Positions 33,421-43,272 of a stretch of DNA of 64,000 nucleotides are shown here, piece by piece. The stretch spans positions 85,199-149,198 of the forward strand of contig JAEWRC010000104.1 of the NCBI GenBank assembly GCA_023460175.1. Reading direction: 5' to 3'. Position 1 is the first letter of the stretch. Each line of letters begins with the position of its first letter. Origin of the DNA: Actinomycetes bacterium. GTDB taxonomy: Bacteria; Actinomycetota; Actinomycetes; Mycobacteriales; Mycobacteriaceae. A program made the position numbers and the translations under genes. The notes below the pieces were generated by a model. It was given only the letters and a program-made list of their open reading frames with translations, had not been told where the DNA came from and ran no database searches.

Positions 33421-34446
33421 TCAAGACGTCTGGGTCTGGGACGCGGGGCGGAGCCGGACGAATCGGCGCCAGTCCACGCCGCGCAGAATGATCGCGGCCG
33501 CCAGCACGAGGGCCTGGATCAGCAACTGCATGGCGGTCGACGCACCGGCGGCAAGCACCACCTGTCCGAGTTGGGTGAGGAACAGCGCGGCGACGGCGGT
33601 GGCGATGATCGACGAGATCCCGCCGCGCAGCAGCGTGCCGCCCAGGACCACCGCGGCGATGGTGGTCAGCTGGTAGCTCTGTCCCAGCTGCAGGTCCGGG
33701 GTCCGCAGATACGCCGCGAGCAGCATGCCGGCCGTCGCGTAGGCGATCCCGGCCAACACGTAGGCCATCACGCCGTGCGTCGAGGTGCGGATGCCGGCGA
33801 TGCGCGCGGCCGGCACCCCGGCGCCCACGGCGATGAAGCGCCGCCCGGCCACGCTCTGTTTGAGCACCACGTGGGCGACGACCACCAGCACGACCGCCAG
33901 TAGGAACAACGTGGGGATGCCGCCCACCGAGCTCACCGCGAACGCGCTCACGGCCGGGTCGGCGGTACCGGGGAAGCCGCCGGAGAGCACCAGCACCACG
34001 CCGGTCAGCAGCGAGTTCACCGCCAGCGAGGCGACGAAGGCGGCCACCGAAAACCACACCACCGCAAGGCCGATCACCAGCCCGGACAGTGCACCGGCGG
34101 CGAGGCCCAGCAGCACGCACGTCAGCGTGGACATCCCGGTGCCCTGGGCGAGTTTGGTGACGCACACCGCGGCGATCGCCATCACGCCCGGCACCGACAG
34201 ATCGATGCCGCCGTGGGTGATCACCAGGGTCTGGCCCAGCGCCGCGATGGCCATCACCCCGGCGAAGGGCAGCATCGCGGTCAGCGCCGAGGCGGTCATG
34301 CTGCCGGGCGCGATCAGCGGGCTGATCACGAAGACGGCGACCGCGAGCAGCCAGATCGGCATGAACCGGTCGCTGCGGATGCGCTGTAGGAGGGTGGTGT
34401 GGCCGGTCTGCGGCCGGGTGTCCGTCTCGGACGTCAGAGCTGACAT
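33421..34446 (-). CDS. Ribose-type ABC transporter permease
   Basis: A 341-residue RbsC-like permease with about ten transmembrane helices and the family motif GGIDLSVPGVMAIAA (about 78-92) and the conserved AAYLRTPDLQLGQSYQL, TTIAAVVLGGT. It is the first of three transporter genes, followed by the binding protein after 17 bp. The operon thus encodes two permease domains, one free and one fused to the ATPases. Confidence 0.92.
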   Translation of the reverse strand: MSALTSETDTRPQTGHTTLLQRIRSDRFMPIWLLAVAVFVISPLIAPGSMTASALTAMLPFAGVMAIAALGQTLVITHGGIDLSVPGVMAIAAVCVTKLAQGTGMSTLTCVLLGLAAGALSGLVIGLAVVWFSVAAFVASLAVNSLLTGVVLVLSGGFPGTADPAVSAFAVSSVGGIPTLFLLAVVLVVVAHVVLKQSVAGRRFIAVGAGVPAARIAGIRTSTHGVMAYVLAGIAYATAGMLLAAYLRTPDLQLGQSYQLTTIAAVVLGGTLLRGGISSIIATAVAALFLTQLGQVVLAAGASTAMQLLIQALVLAAAIILRGVDWRRFVRLRPASQTQTS

Positions 34447-34484
34447 GGTCGAGTTCCTCGAGTTCGGGGGGGGGCGGGTTCGGC

Positions 34485-35285
34485 TCAGACGCTGGTGTAG
34501 CCGCCGTCGACGGCCAGGGCCGCACCGGTGACGAAGCTGGAGTCGGGGCCGAGCAGAAACGCGATGGTGGACGCCACTTCGGCGGCCTCGGCGACGCGGC
34601 CGATGGGGTGCGCGGCATAGAGGGCGCGGCGGGCGGCCTCGGGATCGGGTTGCGATCCGAGATAGGTCGCGAGCTGCCGGGTTTCGACGGTGCCCGGGCT
34701 CACGACGTTGGCGCGGATGCCGCGCGCGGCGTATTCGACCGCGATCTGCCGGGTCAGCTGCGCGACGGCGCCCTTGGAGGCGCAGTAGGCGGCCTGGTTG
34801 GGTAGCGCCACGGTGCCCGAGATCGACGACAGGTTGACGATGGCGCCGGGCCGGCCGGTTTCGACGAGGCGGCGCACGAACTCGCGGCAGAGCAGGAAGA
34901 CGCCGGTCACGTTGACCGACTGCAGCCGGTTCCAGTCCTCGAGGGTGGTCTCGGTCAACGGTTTGGAGATCATCACCGCGGCCGAGGTGACCAACCCGTC
35001 GACGGTGCCGAAGGCCGCATACCCCGCGTCCAGCGCGCCGGCGGCGGCGTCCTCGCCGGAGGCGTCGGCGGTCACGGTGATCGCCTCGGCGCCCGTCGCG
35101 CGGAGGCCCGCGGCAACCCGCTCCAGCGATTCTTCATCGATGTCGACGAGGACCAACCGGTGTCCGCGCGCGGCGAGCAGAGTCGCCGTGGCCGCGCCGA
35201 TCCCGCTGGCAGCGCCGGTGATCAGGGTCGTGTTTGTCGTCGTGTCGGTCGTCGTCGAAGCAGTGGTCGATGCGGTGTCGGTCAT
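34485..35285 (-). CDS. Short-chain dehydrogenase/reductase of the catabolic cluster
   Basis: A 266-residue classical SDR. TGAASGIGAATA (about 21-32) binds NAD(P); LVDIDE after the second strand, with Asp, favours NAD; VNLSSISG and AAYCASKGAV give the catalytic Ser, Tyr and Lys. The C-terminal AVDGGYTSV is typical of FabG-like sugar alcohol or hydroxy acid dehydrogenases. ATG 35285 follows the palindromic operator; the open frame extends to 35321. It begins the transporter operon on the minus strand and is divergent from the nitrilase-type gene. The Thr-rich N-terminus (TASTTASTTTDTTTNTT) is odd. Confidence 0.88.
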   Translation of the reverse strand: MTDTASTTASTTTDTTTNTTLITGAASGIGAATATLLAARGHRLVLVDIDEESLERVAAGLRATGAEAITVTADASGEDAAAGALDAGYAAFGTVDGLVTSAAVMISKPLTETTLEDWNRLQSVNVTGVFLLCREFVRRLVETGRPGAIVNLSSISGTVALPNQAAYCASKGAVAQLTRQIAVEYAARGIRANVVSPGTVETRQLATYLGSQPDPEAARRALYAAHPIGRVAEAAEVASTIAFLLGPDSSFVTGAALAVDGGYTSV

Positions 35286-35310
35286 CAGCGCGACCGCCCG
35301 TCGACACACT

Positions 35311-35332
35311 GCATGCTGCACGCAGAGTATGC
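35311..35332. promoter_or_regulatory. Secondary imperfect GntR-type operator site
   Basis: GCATGCTGCACGCAGAGTATGC is a 22-bp imperfect dyad sharing the GCATGCTGCA half-site with the main palindrome 10 bp downstream. It lies just upstream of the SDR start (35285) and could help repress the divergent genes. Confidence 0.45.
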
Positions 35333-35341
35333 CACGTCACA

Positions 35342-35375
35342 CACATTGACATGCTGCATGCAGCATGTCAATGTG
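35342..35375. promoter_or_regulatory. 34-bp perfect palindrome, candidate GntR operator
   Basis: The sequence from 35342 to 35375 is a perfect palindrome with 17-bp arms (left arm CACATTGACATGCTGCA). It is centred at 35358.5 in the 118-bp gap between the divergent SDR/transporter genes and the nitrilase-cyclase-dehydratase genes. A related half-site (GCATGCTGCATACA) lies upstream of the gntR gene at 39032-39053. A dimeric GntR/FCD repressor is the likely ligand. Confidence 0.75.
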
Positions 35376-35403
35376 GGGCGAAGAAGACGAAAAAGGGAGC
35401 AGC

Positions 35404-36321
35404 GTGACCGACGATCAGTCACCCGTGGACGCGGGTGGGGCGGGTACCGCGGTGGTCGCCGTTGCGCAGGTTCCGTCTGTGCTCGGCGACCCGGACGCCA
35501 ACATCGCATCGATGGCCCGCTGGTTGCGGCTGGCCGCCGATCGGGGTGCGAACCTGACGGTCTTTCCCGAGTGTGCCCTGTCCGGCTACATGATGGACTC
35601 GCGCGCACAGGTCGAGGCCGCGGCCGTGGAGGCCACCGCAGAGCGGCTCGCTCCGCTGGTCGAAACCGCCTCGGACACAGGCTCTTTCGGTGTGCTGGGC
35701 TTGCTCGAGCGCGACGGCGACAAGGTCTACAACAGCGCCGTGCTGATCGGTCCCGACGGCATCGTCGGCTCCTATCGCAAACAACACCTGCCCCGGCTGG
35801 GTGCCGATGCGTTCGTCGACCCCGGCGACGGCAAGGCGCCGCGGGTCTACGACATCAACGGACTGCGCGTGGGCATCATGATCTGCTTCGACCTGCGCTT
35901 CCCGGAGTCGGCCCGCGAACTGGCGCTCGGCGGGGCCGATGTCATTGCCATGCCCACCAACTGGCCGCTGACCGCGGGGTTCCTCGCCGACCACATGGCG
36001 CGGGTCCGCGCCGTGGAAAACCTGGTCTACGTGGCGGTCTCGGACCGCTGCGACCGCGAGTCCGACACCGATTTCCTGGGCCGCAGCCAGATCGTCGCCC
36101 CGTCGGGGGAGGTGCTGATCGACGCGGGCACCGAGGAGGGCATTGTCCTGGCGCCACTGGACCTCACCCGATCCCGCACCAAGACCCTGACTTTCGACGA
36201 CCCGCCGTTCTCGCTGCAGGTGTTCGACCAACGCCGCCCCGAGCTGTACTCGGCGCTGACCACCCCGACCGACCGTTCGACAGGAGACGACCACCATGTG
36301 TGGACCCGGAATCATCGATGA
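35404..36321 (+). CDS. Carbon-nitrogen hydrolase (nitrilase superfamily)
   Basis: A 305-residue enzyme with the nitrilase-superfamily triad: Glu in TVFPECALSGY (about residue 47), Lys in YRKQHLPRLG (about 119) and nucleophilic Cys in MICFDLRFPE (about 153). It should hydrolyse an amide or N-carbamoyl bond; true nitrilases differ around the Cys. GTG 35404 has AAAAGGGAG upstream; the alternative ATG at 35365 lies inside the palindrome and is unlikely. It is the first gene of the plus-strand catabolic operon and overlaps the next by 26 bp. Confidence 0.87.
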   Translation: MTDDQSPVDAGGAGTAVVAVAQVPSVLGDPDANIASMARWLRLAADRGANLTVFPECALSGYMMDSRAQVEAAAVEATAERLAPLVETASDTGSFGVLGLLERDGDKVYNSAVLIGPDGIVGSYRKQHLPRLGADAFVDPGDGKAPRVYDINGLRVGIMICFDLRFPESARELALGGADVIAMPTNWPLTAGFLADHMARVRAVENLVYVAVSDRCDRESDTDFLGRSQIVAPSGEVLIDAGTEEGIVLAPLDLTRSRTKTLTFDDPPFSLQVFDQRRPELYSALTTPTDRSTGDDHHVWTRNHR

Positions 36322-37270
36322 GCGCACGCGCAACACGATTGCCGCGCATGCCGCGAAGTTCCGCGAGATCACCATGAGCCCGTTCGGCCCCGACGACGAG
36401 ATCGGCATGCTGAACCTGATCAGTCCCGAGAAGTCGCGCGAGGTGATGCGGGCCGCCGACGGCGGCGCGGCCATCGACCTGTCGGTCGACTACTTCATCG
36501 GCATGCCGTCCTGGACCAAGGCCGGCGACCCCGGCTTCCAGCAGTGGATGACCCACACCCCGGTGGGCACCGTCCTCGACGACATCACCGGAGTCGGGAC
36601 CGAACAGAACGAGCTGGTGGCCTACTCGGGTGACGCGATGTCGATGTACACCCACTGCGGTACGCACATCGACACGCTGAACCACTTCGGCTATCACGGC
36701 AAGATCTTCAACGGATACGAAGCGGCGCAATGCATCAGCTCGCGGCACTGGATCAAGTGCGGGGCCGACAAGTTCCCGCCGATCATCACCCGCGGCGTGC
36801 TGTTCGACATCGCGGGCCTGCACGGCGTCGACGTCCTGCCGGAGAACTACGGCATCGGCGCCAAGGACCTCGCCGACGCGCTGGCGCGGCAGCAGGTGGA
36901 GTTCCGGCCCGGCGACGTCGCGCTGGTGCGTACCGGTCGCATGCAGTACTGGCCGGACACCGATCGCTACATCAACAACGCCCCCGGGCTCAATCGCGAA
37001 GGTGCGGAGTTCCTGGCCGAGGCGGGTGCGGCGGTCATCGGCGCGGACAACCTGGCGCTGGAGCAGTCGCCGTCGCCGGATGCCGAGAACTGGCAGGTGG
37101 TGCACACCTACCTGCTCGCCGAGGCGGGCGTGCCCATCATGGAGGTCGTCGACTGCGAAACCCTGGCCGGGGAGGGCCTTTACGAGTTCGCCTTCATCGG
37201 TGCATGCATGAAGGTTCGCGGCGCCACCGGCGCTCCCATGCGTCCGCTCGCGATGCCGCTGCTGCCCTGA
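36296..37270 (+). CDS. Cyclase family (kynurenine formamidase-like) metal-dependent hydrolase
   Basis: A 324-residue protein of the Cyclase/KynB superfamily. The metal-binding motif HxGTHxDxxxH is seen as HCGTHIDTLNHF (about residues 121-132), and the later GDVALVRTGRMQYW segment matches the family. Members hydrolyse formamides, lactams such as isatin, or lactones. It starts within the end of the nitrilase-type gene, indicating coupling. Together they suggest hydrolysis of a ring or amide in a pathway whose substrate is imported by the adjacent ABC system. Confidence 0.87.
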   Translation: MCGPGIIDERTRNTIAAHAAKFREITMSPFGPDDEIGMLNLISPEKSREVMRAADGGAAIDLSVDYFIGMPSWTKAGDPGFQQWMTHTPVGTVLDDITGVGTEQNELVAYSGDAMSMYTHCGTHIDTLNHFGYHGKIFNGYEAAQCISSRHWIKCGADKFPPIITRGVLFDIAGLHGVDVLPENYGIGAKDLADALARQQVEFRPGDVALVRTGRMQYWPDTDRYINNAPGLNREGAEFLAEAGAAVIGADNLALEQSPSPDAENWQVVHTYLLAEAGVPIMEVVDCETLAGEGLYEFAFIGACMKVRGATGAPMRPLAMPLLP

Positions 37271-37290
37271 CCGGGCTCGAAAGGATCCAC

Positions 37291-38997
37291 ATGTCTGAAT
37301 CGTCCGGGTACCAGCCGGGCACCTCGGCCGTCGACAGCAGTCGGACGTCGTACGGGGATGCCGGCTTCAGCCGTTATCTGCGGCGGGCGTTCTTGGCCTC
37401 GGCGGGCTACGACGACGAGAGTCTCGAGCGCCCGATCGTCGGAATCGCGGTCACGCAAAGCGATTACAACACCTGCCACCGCGACATGCCCGCGTTGCTC
37501 GCGGCGGTCAAGCGGGGAGTCGAGCAGGCCGGCGGCCTGCCGATGGAGTTCCCGACCATCTCGTTGGGTGAGATCCTCACCGCGCCGACCACCATGCTGT
37601 TCCGCAACCTGATGGCGATGGACACCGAGGAGATGATCCGGGCGCTGCCGATGGACGCCGCGGTGCTGCTCGGCGGCTGCGACAAAACCGTGCCCGCCCA
37701 ACTGATGGCGGCGGCCTCCTCCGAGATCCCGGTGATGCTCGAGGTCGTCGGACCGATGATGACCGGCTCGTGGCGTGGGGAGCGGCTGGGCGCCTGCACC
37801 GACTGCCGCAGGTTCTGGGGCGCTCACCGCGGCGGCGAACTCGACAGCGACGAGATTGTCTCCGTGCGACAGGAATTGGTCTCGACCACCGGCACCTGCA
37901 CGGTGATGGGCACCGCCTCGACCATGGCCGCGCTGACCGAGGCCTTGGGCATGATGCTGCCCGGCGGGGCGACCCCGCCCGCGGTCAGCGGGGCGCGGCT
38001 GCGGCACGCCACCCAAACTGGTCGCCGCGCAGTGGAATTGGCGCGCACCGGCGGGCCGCTGCCGCGCGAGGTGCTGACCCGCGAGGCGTTCGAGAACGCC
38101 ATCCGGGTGTTGGCGGCGATCGGTGGTTCGACCAACGCGCTGATCCACGTGCTTGCGGTGGCGCGCCGCGCCGGCGTGCCGCTGGAGATGGCGGACTTCG
38201 ACAAGATCGGCTCGGACACCCCGTTGCTGGTGGACTGCAAGCCGTCGGGCGTGGGCTACATGGAGGACTTCCACCGGGCCGGCGGCGTGCCCGCGCTGCT
38301 GACCGAACTGGCCCCGCTGCTGCACCGCGACCATCGCGGTGTCAGCGGCCGGTCGATGGGCGAGCTGATCGCCGAGACCGACGGGCCGGCCGAGTGGCAG
38401 AACACGATCCGGCACCTGCCGGACCCGCTGGGTCCGCCCGGGGCGCTGGCCGTGCTGTCCGGGTCGCTGGCGCCCAACGGGGCGATCATCAAGGCCTCGG
38501 CGGCCAGCCCGCACCTGATGCAGCACACGGGCCCCGCACTCGTCGTGGACAACCCGGCTGACGCGTCGGCGATCCTGGACGACCCGGATCTGGACGTCAC
38601 CCCGGAGCACGTTCTCGTCATGCGGTACTCCGGGCCGGTGGCGGCCGGGATGCCGGAGGCGGGTGCGCTGCCGATCCCGGCGAAGCTGGCGCGCGCCGGG
38701 GTCCGGGACATGGTGCGCGTCTCGGATGCGCGGATGAGCGGGACGTCGTACGGCACGGTGGTGCTGCACTGCGATCCCGAGGCCGCGGTCGGCGGACCGC
38801 TGTCGGTGGTGCGTAACGGCGACCTGATCCGACTCGACGTGCCGAACCGGTCGATCGACCTGCTGGTACCCGACGACGAGATCGCCGAGCGGCTGCGTTC
38901 GTTCACGCCGCCGGCGCGGGCGGCACGCGGATGGCGCCGGCTCTACGAGGAGACGGTGCTGCCGGCAAGCCAGGGCGCGGACCTGTCGTTCCTGTGA
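37291..38997 (+). CDS. IlvD/Edd family dehydratase
   Basis: A 568-residue iron-sulfur dehydratase of the dihydroxyacid/sugar-acid family. Three cluster-binding cysteines are visible: DYNTCHRDM (about residue 60), GGCDKTVPAQLM (about 130) and TGTCTVMGTAST (about 200). The C-terminal RMSGTSYGTVVLHC contains the catalytic Ser region (SGTS). Such enzymes convert aldonic or dihydroxy acids to 2-keto-3-deoxy acids; the sugar-acid subgroup with a [2Fe-2S] cluster is likely. ATG 37291 has GAAAGGA upstream. Last structural gene of the operon. Confidence 0.9.
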   Translation: MSESSGYQPGTSAVDSSRTSYGDAGFSRYLRRAFLASAGYDDESLERPIVGIAVTQSDYNTCHRDMPALLAAVKRGVEQAGGLPMEFPTISLGEILTAPTTMLFRNLMAMDTEEMIRALPMDAAVLLGGCDKTVPAQLMAAASSEIPVMLEVVGPMMTGSWRGERLGACTDCRRFWGAHRGGELDSDEIVSVRQELVSTTGTCTVMGTASTMAALTEALGMMLPGGATPPAVSGARLRHATQTGRRAVELARTGGPLPREVLTREAFENAIRVLAAIGGSTNALIHVLAVARRAGVPLEMADFDKIGSDTPLLVDCKPSGVGYMEDFHRAGGVPALLTELAPLLHRDHRGVSGRSMGELIAETDGPAEWQNTIRHLPDPLGPPGALAVLSGSLAPNGAIIKASAASPHLMQHTGPALVVDNPADASAILDDPDLDVTPEHVLVMRYSGPVAAGMPEAGALPIPAKLARAGVRDMVRVSDARMSGTSYGTVVLHCDPEAAVGGPLSVVRNGDLIRLDVPNRSIDLLVPDDEIAERLRSFTPPARAARGWRRLYEETVLPASQGADLSFL

Positions 38998-39031
38998 GCA
39001 GGGACGACACGGCCCGCGGAAGCAATACGGC

Positions 39032-39053
39032 GCATGCTGCATACATCTATGCT
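39032..39053. promoter_or_regulatory. Candidate operator upstream of gntR
   Basis: GCATGCTGCATACATCTATGCT shares its left half with the 34-bp palindrome at 35342-35375. It lies about 38 bp before the gntR start, where autoregulation would be expected. Confidence 0.5.
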
Positions 39054-39090
39054 GACGAAAATGTGCTGGCTCACCAGGGAGACGTGAATC

Positions 39091-39783
39091 GTGTTCGACG
39101 CCGGGCAGGTTTCACTGACCGATCGGGTCTATGAGGAGTTGATGCGCGCCATCCGCGCGGGCGAACTCCAACCCGGCACCATGCACTCCGTCGTGGAGAT
39201 ATCGGGCCGGCTCGGGGTGTCCCGAACCCCGGTGCGCGAGGCGCTGCTGCGCATGGCGAGCAACGGCATGGTGCGCTTCGAGCGCAGCCGCGGCGTGCGG
39301 ATCCTCGAGGTGTCCACCCGCGACATCGAGGAGATCTACTCGCTGCGGATGATGCTGGAGGTCCCGTCGGCGTACCGGGCCGCCGAACTGCTGACCGACG
39401 AACTGCTGGCCCCCATCGAGGACGCCTTCGGCCGGATGCAGGACGCGACCAAGGCGGGCGACGAGGCCAGCTTCCAGGCCGCCGACGTCGACTTCCACGC
39501 CGCGATCCTCAACGTCGCAGGCAATCGGCGGGTCACGGAGGTCGCCGCGAACACCCGGATCCAGATGATGGACCGGGGCCTGTCGACCACCGCCACCCGC
39601 ACCCTGGTCGACATCCTCCTGGTGCACGAGCGGATCCTCGATGCGATCCGCGGCCGCGACCCGCACGCGAGCGCGGCCCGGATGCGCGATCACCTGGTCG
39701 AGACGGTCACCCTGCTGCTGACCCAGTCCACCGGCGACGGCTCGCTGGCGAGCGCGTACACGCCGCCGCCGCTGCCCGTCTAG
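39091..39783 (+). CDS. GntR family (FCD-type) transcriptional regulator
   Basis: A 230-residue regulator: N-terminal winged helix (about 8-75; LTDRVYEELMRAIRAGELQP, then SGRLGVSRTPVREALLRMAS) and a C-terminal FCD helical domain (about 85-215) with the metal-ligand residues in FQAADVDFHAAIL and HERILDAIRGRD. GTG 39091 is preceded by AGGGAG. It closes the catabolic cluster and probably represses it from the palindromes at 35342-35375 and 39032-39053; the effector is likely a pathway acid. Confidence 0.9.
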   Translation: MFDAGQVSLTDRVYEELMRAIRAGELQPGTMHSVVEISGRLGVSRTPVREALLRMASNGMVRFERSRGVRILEVSTRDIEEIYSLRMMLEVPSAYRAAELLTDELLAPIEDAFGRMQDATKAGDEASFQAADVDFHAAILNVAGNRRVTEVAANTRIQMMDRGLSTTATRTLVDILLVHERILDAIRGRDPHASAARMRDHLVETVTLLLTQSTGDGSLASAYTPPPLPV

Positions 39784-39822
39784 AGGACGGCGCCGGGGCC
39801 GGCTCCGCCGCGGGCGAACGAC

Positions 39823-39849
39823 CTTGCACTCAAGGTGTCCGAGTGCTAA
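39823..39849. promoter_or_regulatory. CIRCE operator 1 upstream of groEL
   Basis: CTTGCACTC, 9-bp spacer, GAGTGCTAA matches the HrcA-binding CIRCE consensus (TTAGCACTC-N9-GAGTGCTAA) with minor changes. HrcA represses groEL at normal temperature. Confidence 0.85.
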
Positions 39850-39857
39850 GAATGCTG

Positions 39858-39884
39858 TTGGCACTCGCGACCGGCGAGTGCTAG
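39858..39884. promoter_or_regulatory. CIRCE operator 2 upstream of groEL
   Basis: TTGGCACTC, spacer GCGACCGGC (9 bp), GAGTGCTAG is a second CIRCE element, 8 bp downstream of the first. Tandem CIRCE sites occur upstream of mycobacterial groEL2. Confidence 0.88.
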
Positions 39885-39997
39885 GTCGGGACGGTGAGGC
39901 AAGGGTCCGCACCTGCGGGGCACACCCAGGCCGTCCGTCGCGGGCACTGCACCCGACCAAGAGCACGTGCATCCCCAATTCGGAGGAACACTTCGCA

Positions 39998-41623
<1,626 letters not shown>

Positions 41624-41661
41624 GAAGCTCGGCTTCTGAGAAGTTCAGCACCAGTATCGGG

Positions 41662-41693
41662 AAAGCCCGGTCCCTCGCGAGGGACCGGGCTTT
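41662..41693 (+). terminator. Intrinsic terminator after groEL2
   Basis: Perfect inverted repeat (16-bp arms, AAAGCCCGGTCCCTCG and its complement) directly followed by TTTTT. It lies between the convergent groEL2 and MFS genes, so it may stop transcription from both sides. Confidence 0.92.
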
Positions 41694-41705
41694 TTCGTAT
41701 TTCGC

Positions 41706-43031
41706 TCAGAGTTCGTGCAGCGGAGTGGGTTTGAGCAACGACGTCGCGACCACGCTGATGAGTGCGGTGCCCACCAGATACGCGCAGGCGATCCACGGGG
41801 AGCCGCCCGCCGCGGCGATCAGCGCCGTCAGGATCATCGGCGTCAGCCCCGAGGAGAAGATCCCGGACAGCTGATAGACCGTCGACAGGCCGGTGTAGCG
41901 GATCCGCGCCGGGAACAACGACGCATACAACGTGCCCTGCGCCCCGTAGAACAGCGCGTGGATGGCGCCGAAGACCACCAGCATGCCGAGCGTGTAGAAG
42001 ACGAAATTGCCCGTACCGAACAACGCGAACACCGGGAAGACCGCAACGGCGTAGGCCGCGATGCCGACGGTGTAGATCCGCTTGGCGCCGAACCGGTCGG
42101 TCAGCAGGCCGGAGACCGGCAGCAGCACCGCCATCAGCAGGGAAGCCGCCGTGACCGCCATCAGCACCGGAACCTTCGGTAGGTCCAAAGTGGTTGTGGC
42201 ATAGGCGATCGCGAATACACCCCAGGTGTTGAACGCCGCACCCTCGCCCCACCGGGACAGCATGCCCAGCACCGTCGAGCGCAGCGCCGGCGGCCGGAAC
42301 ACCTCGCGCAGCGGCACCGCGGCCCGGTCACCGCTGTCGCGGACCTTCTCGAACGACAGTGTCTCGCTGGCCTTCAGGCGGACCACGACGCCGAAGATCA
42401 CCAGCACGATGCTGAACAGGAAGGCGATCCGCCAGCCGTAGGTCAGGAACGCGTCGTCGGGCAGCACCACCTGCAGCAGCGCGAACACCCCGGTGCCCAG
42501 CGCGAGCCCCAGCGCCAGGCCCACCTGCGGGATGCTGCCGAACAGCCCGCGCCGCCGCGGCGGCCCGTGCTCCACGGCCAGCAGCACCGCGCCGGCCCAT
42601 TCGCCGCCGAGCGCGAAGCCCTGCACCACGCGCAGCAGTAGCAGCAGGATCGGCGCCAGGACGCCGATCTGGGCGGCGGTGGGCAGCACGCCCATCAGCG
42701 CGGTGGCCGCGCCCATCAGCAGCATCGTCAGCGCCAGCGTCTTCTTCCGGCCGATCCGGTCGCCGATGTGGCCGAACACGAAGCCGCCGATGGGGCGGAC
42801 CACGAAGCCGACCGCGAAGGTGGCGAACGACAGCATGGTGCCGACGAACGTGCTCTGGTCGGGGAAGAACGCCTGGTTGAACACCAGGCTGGCGGCGGTG
42901 GCGTAGAGGAAGAAGTCGTACCACTCGATGGTGGTGCCGACCAGGCTGGCCCACAGCGCGGTGCGGGCCTGCGGGGTGATCGCGGTGCTTTCGTGGTCGT
43001 CCGCGGGCACCCGTTCGTCGATGAGAGTCAC
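41706..43031 (-). CDS. MFS transporter of the metabolite:H+ symporter (MHS) family
   Basis: A 441-residue transporter with 12 helices. The first MHS motif, IEWYDFFLYATAASLVF (about residues 34-50), and the loop GHIGDRIGRKKTL (about 87-99) are characteristic of ShiA/ProP/KgtP-type symporters. The substrate (a carboxylate, betaine or shikimate-type compound) cannot be predicted. It is convergent with groEL2 and divergent from the riboswitch-controlled cobalamin operon. Confidence 0.9.
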   Translation of the reverse strand: MTLIDERVPADDHESTAITPQARTALWASLVGTTIEWYDFFLYATAASLVFNQAFFPDQSTFVGTMLSFATFAVGFVVRPIGGFVFGHIGDRIGRKKTLALTMLLMGAATALMGVLPTAAQIGVLAPILLLLLRVVQGFALGGEWAGAVLLAVEHGPPRRRGLFGSIPQVGLALGLALGTGVFALLQVVLPDDAFLTYGWRIAFLFSIVLVIFGVVVRLKASETLSFEKVRDSGDRAAVPLREVFRPPALRSTVLGMLSRWGEGAAFNTWGVFAIAYATTTLDLPKVPVLMAVTAASLLMAVLLPVSGLLTDRFGAKRIYTVGIAAYAVAVFPVFALFGTGNFVFYTLGMLVVFGAIHALFYGAQGTLYASLFPARIRYTGLSTVYQLSGIFSSGLTPMILTALIAAAGGSPWIACAYLVGTALISVVATSLLKPTPLHEL

Positions 43032-43109
43032 GTCGTCTAGTTACGCCACAGCCGGGGGCCGCAGCGCCACGGTTGCGCGCGCGGTGATTCGAACCCCCGG
43101 GCCGTGGGA

Positions 43110-43240
43110 TAGGCTCGCCGATGCCCGGCGTTGCCGGGGCCGTGGTGTCCAGTGAAGTCCGGTACAAGCCGGCGCTGTCCCGCAACTGTGAAGCCGACAC
43201 CCCTCGGGTACGGACGAGCCAGGTCAGCTGAGCCGCGGTC
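43110..43240 (+). ncRNA. Cobalamin (AdoCbl) riboswitch
   Basis: The conserved core is present: CCGGTACAAGCCGGCGCTGT followed by CCCGCAACTGTGA, the central junction of the class, and the later GAGCCAGGTCAGCTGAGCC, equivalent to the B12 box region. It lies in the leader of btuF, which begins about 33 bp after it. Binding of adenosylcobalamin should reduce expression of the importer; in actinobacteria such switches usually control translation. Exact ends are approximate. Confidence 0.9.
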
Positions 43241-43272
43241 AGACGGACTCCTCGGACGAAGGACTGGTTCTG

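Noticed and set aside
34466..34474. Run of 9 G before the RbsC-type permease as a phase-variable switch
   Set aside because: Too short and too common in this GC content to support slippage; it is upstream of the start and probably only part of the leader.
35365..35403. ATG start at 35365 for the nitrilase-type gene
   Set aside because: It lies within the 34-bp palindrome and has no ribosome binding site; GTG 35404 has AAAAGGGAG upstream.
39824..39997. Upstream extension of the groEL frame
   Set aside because: It covers both CIRCE operators; ATG 39998 with GGAGGA and MAKTIAYD is the true start.
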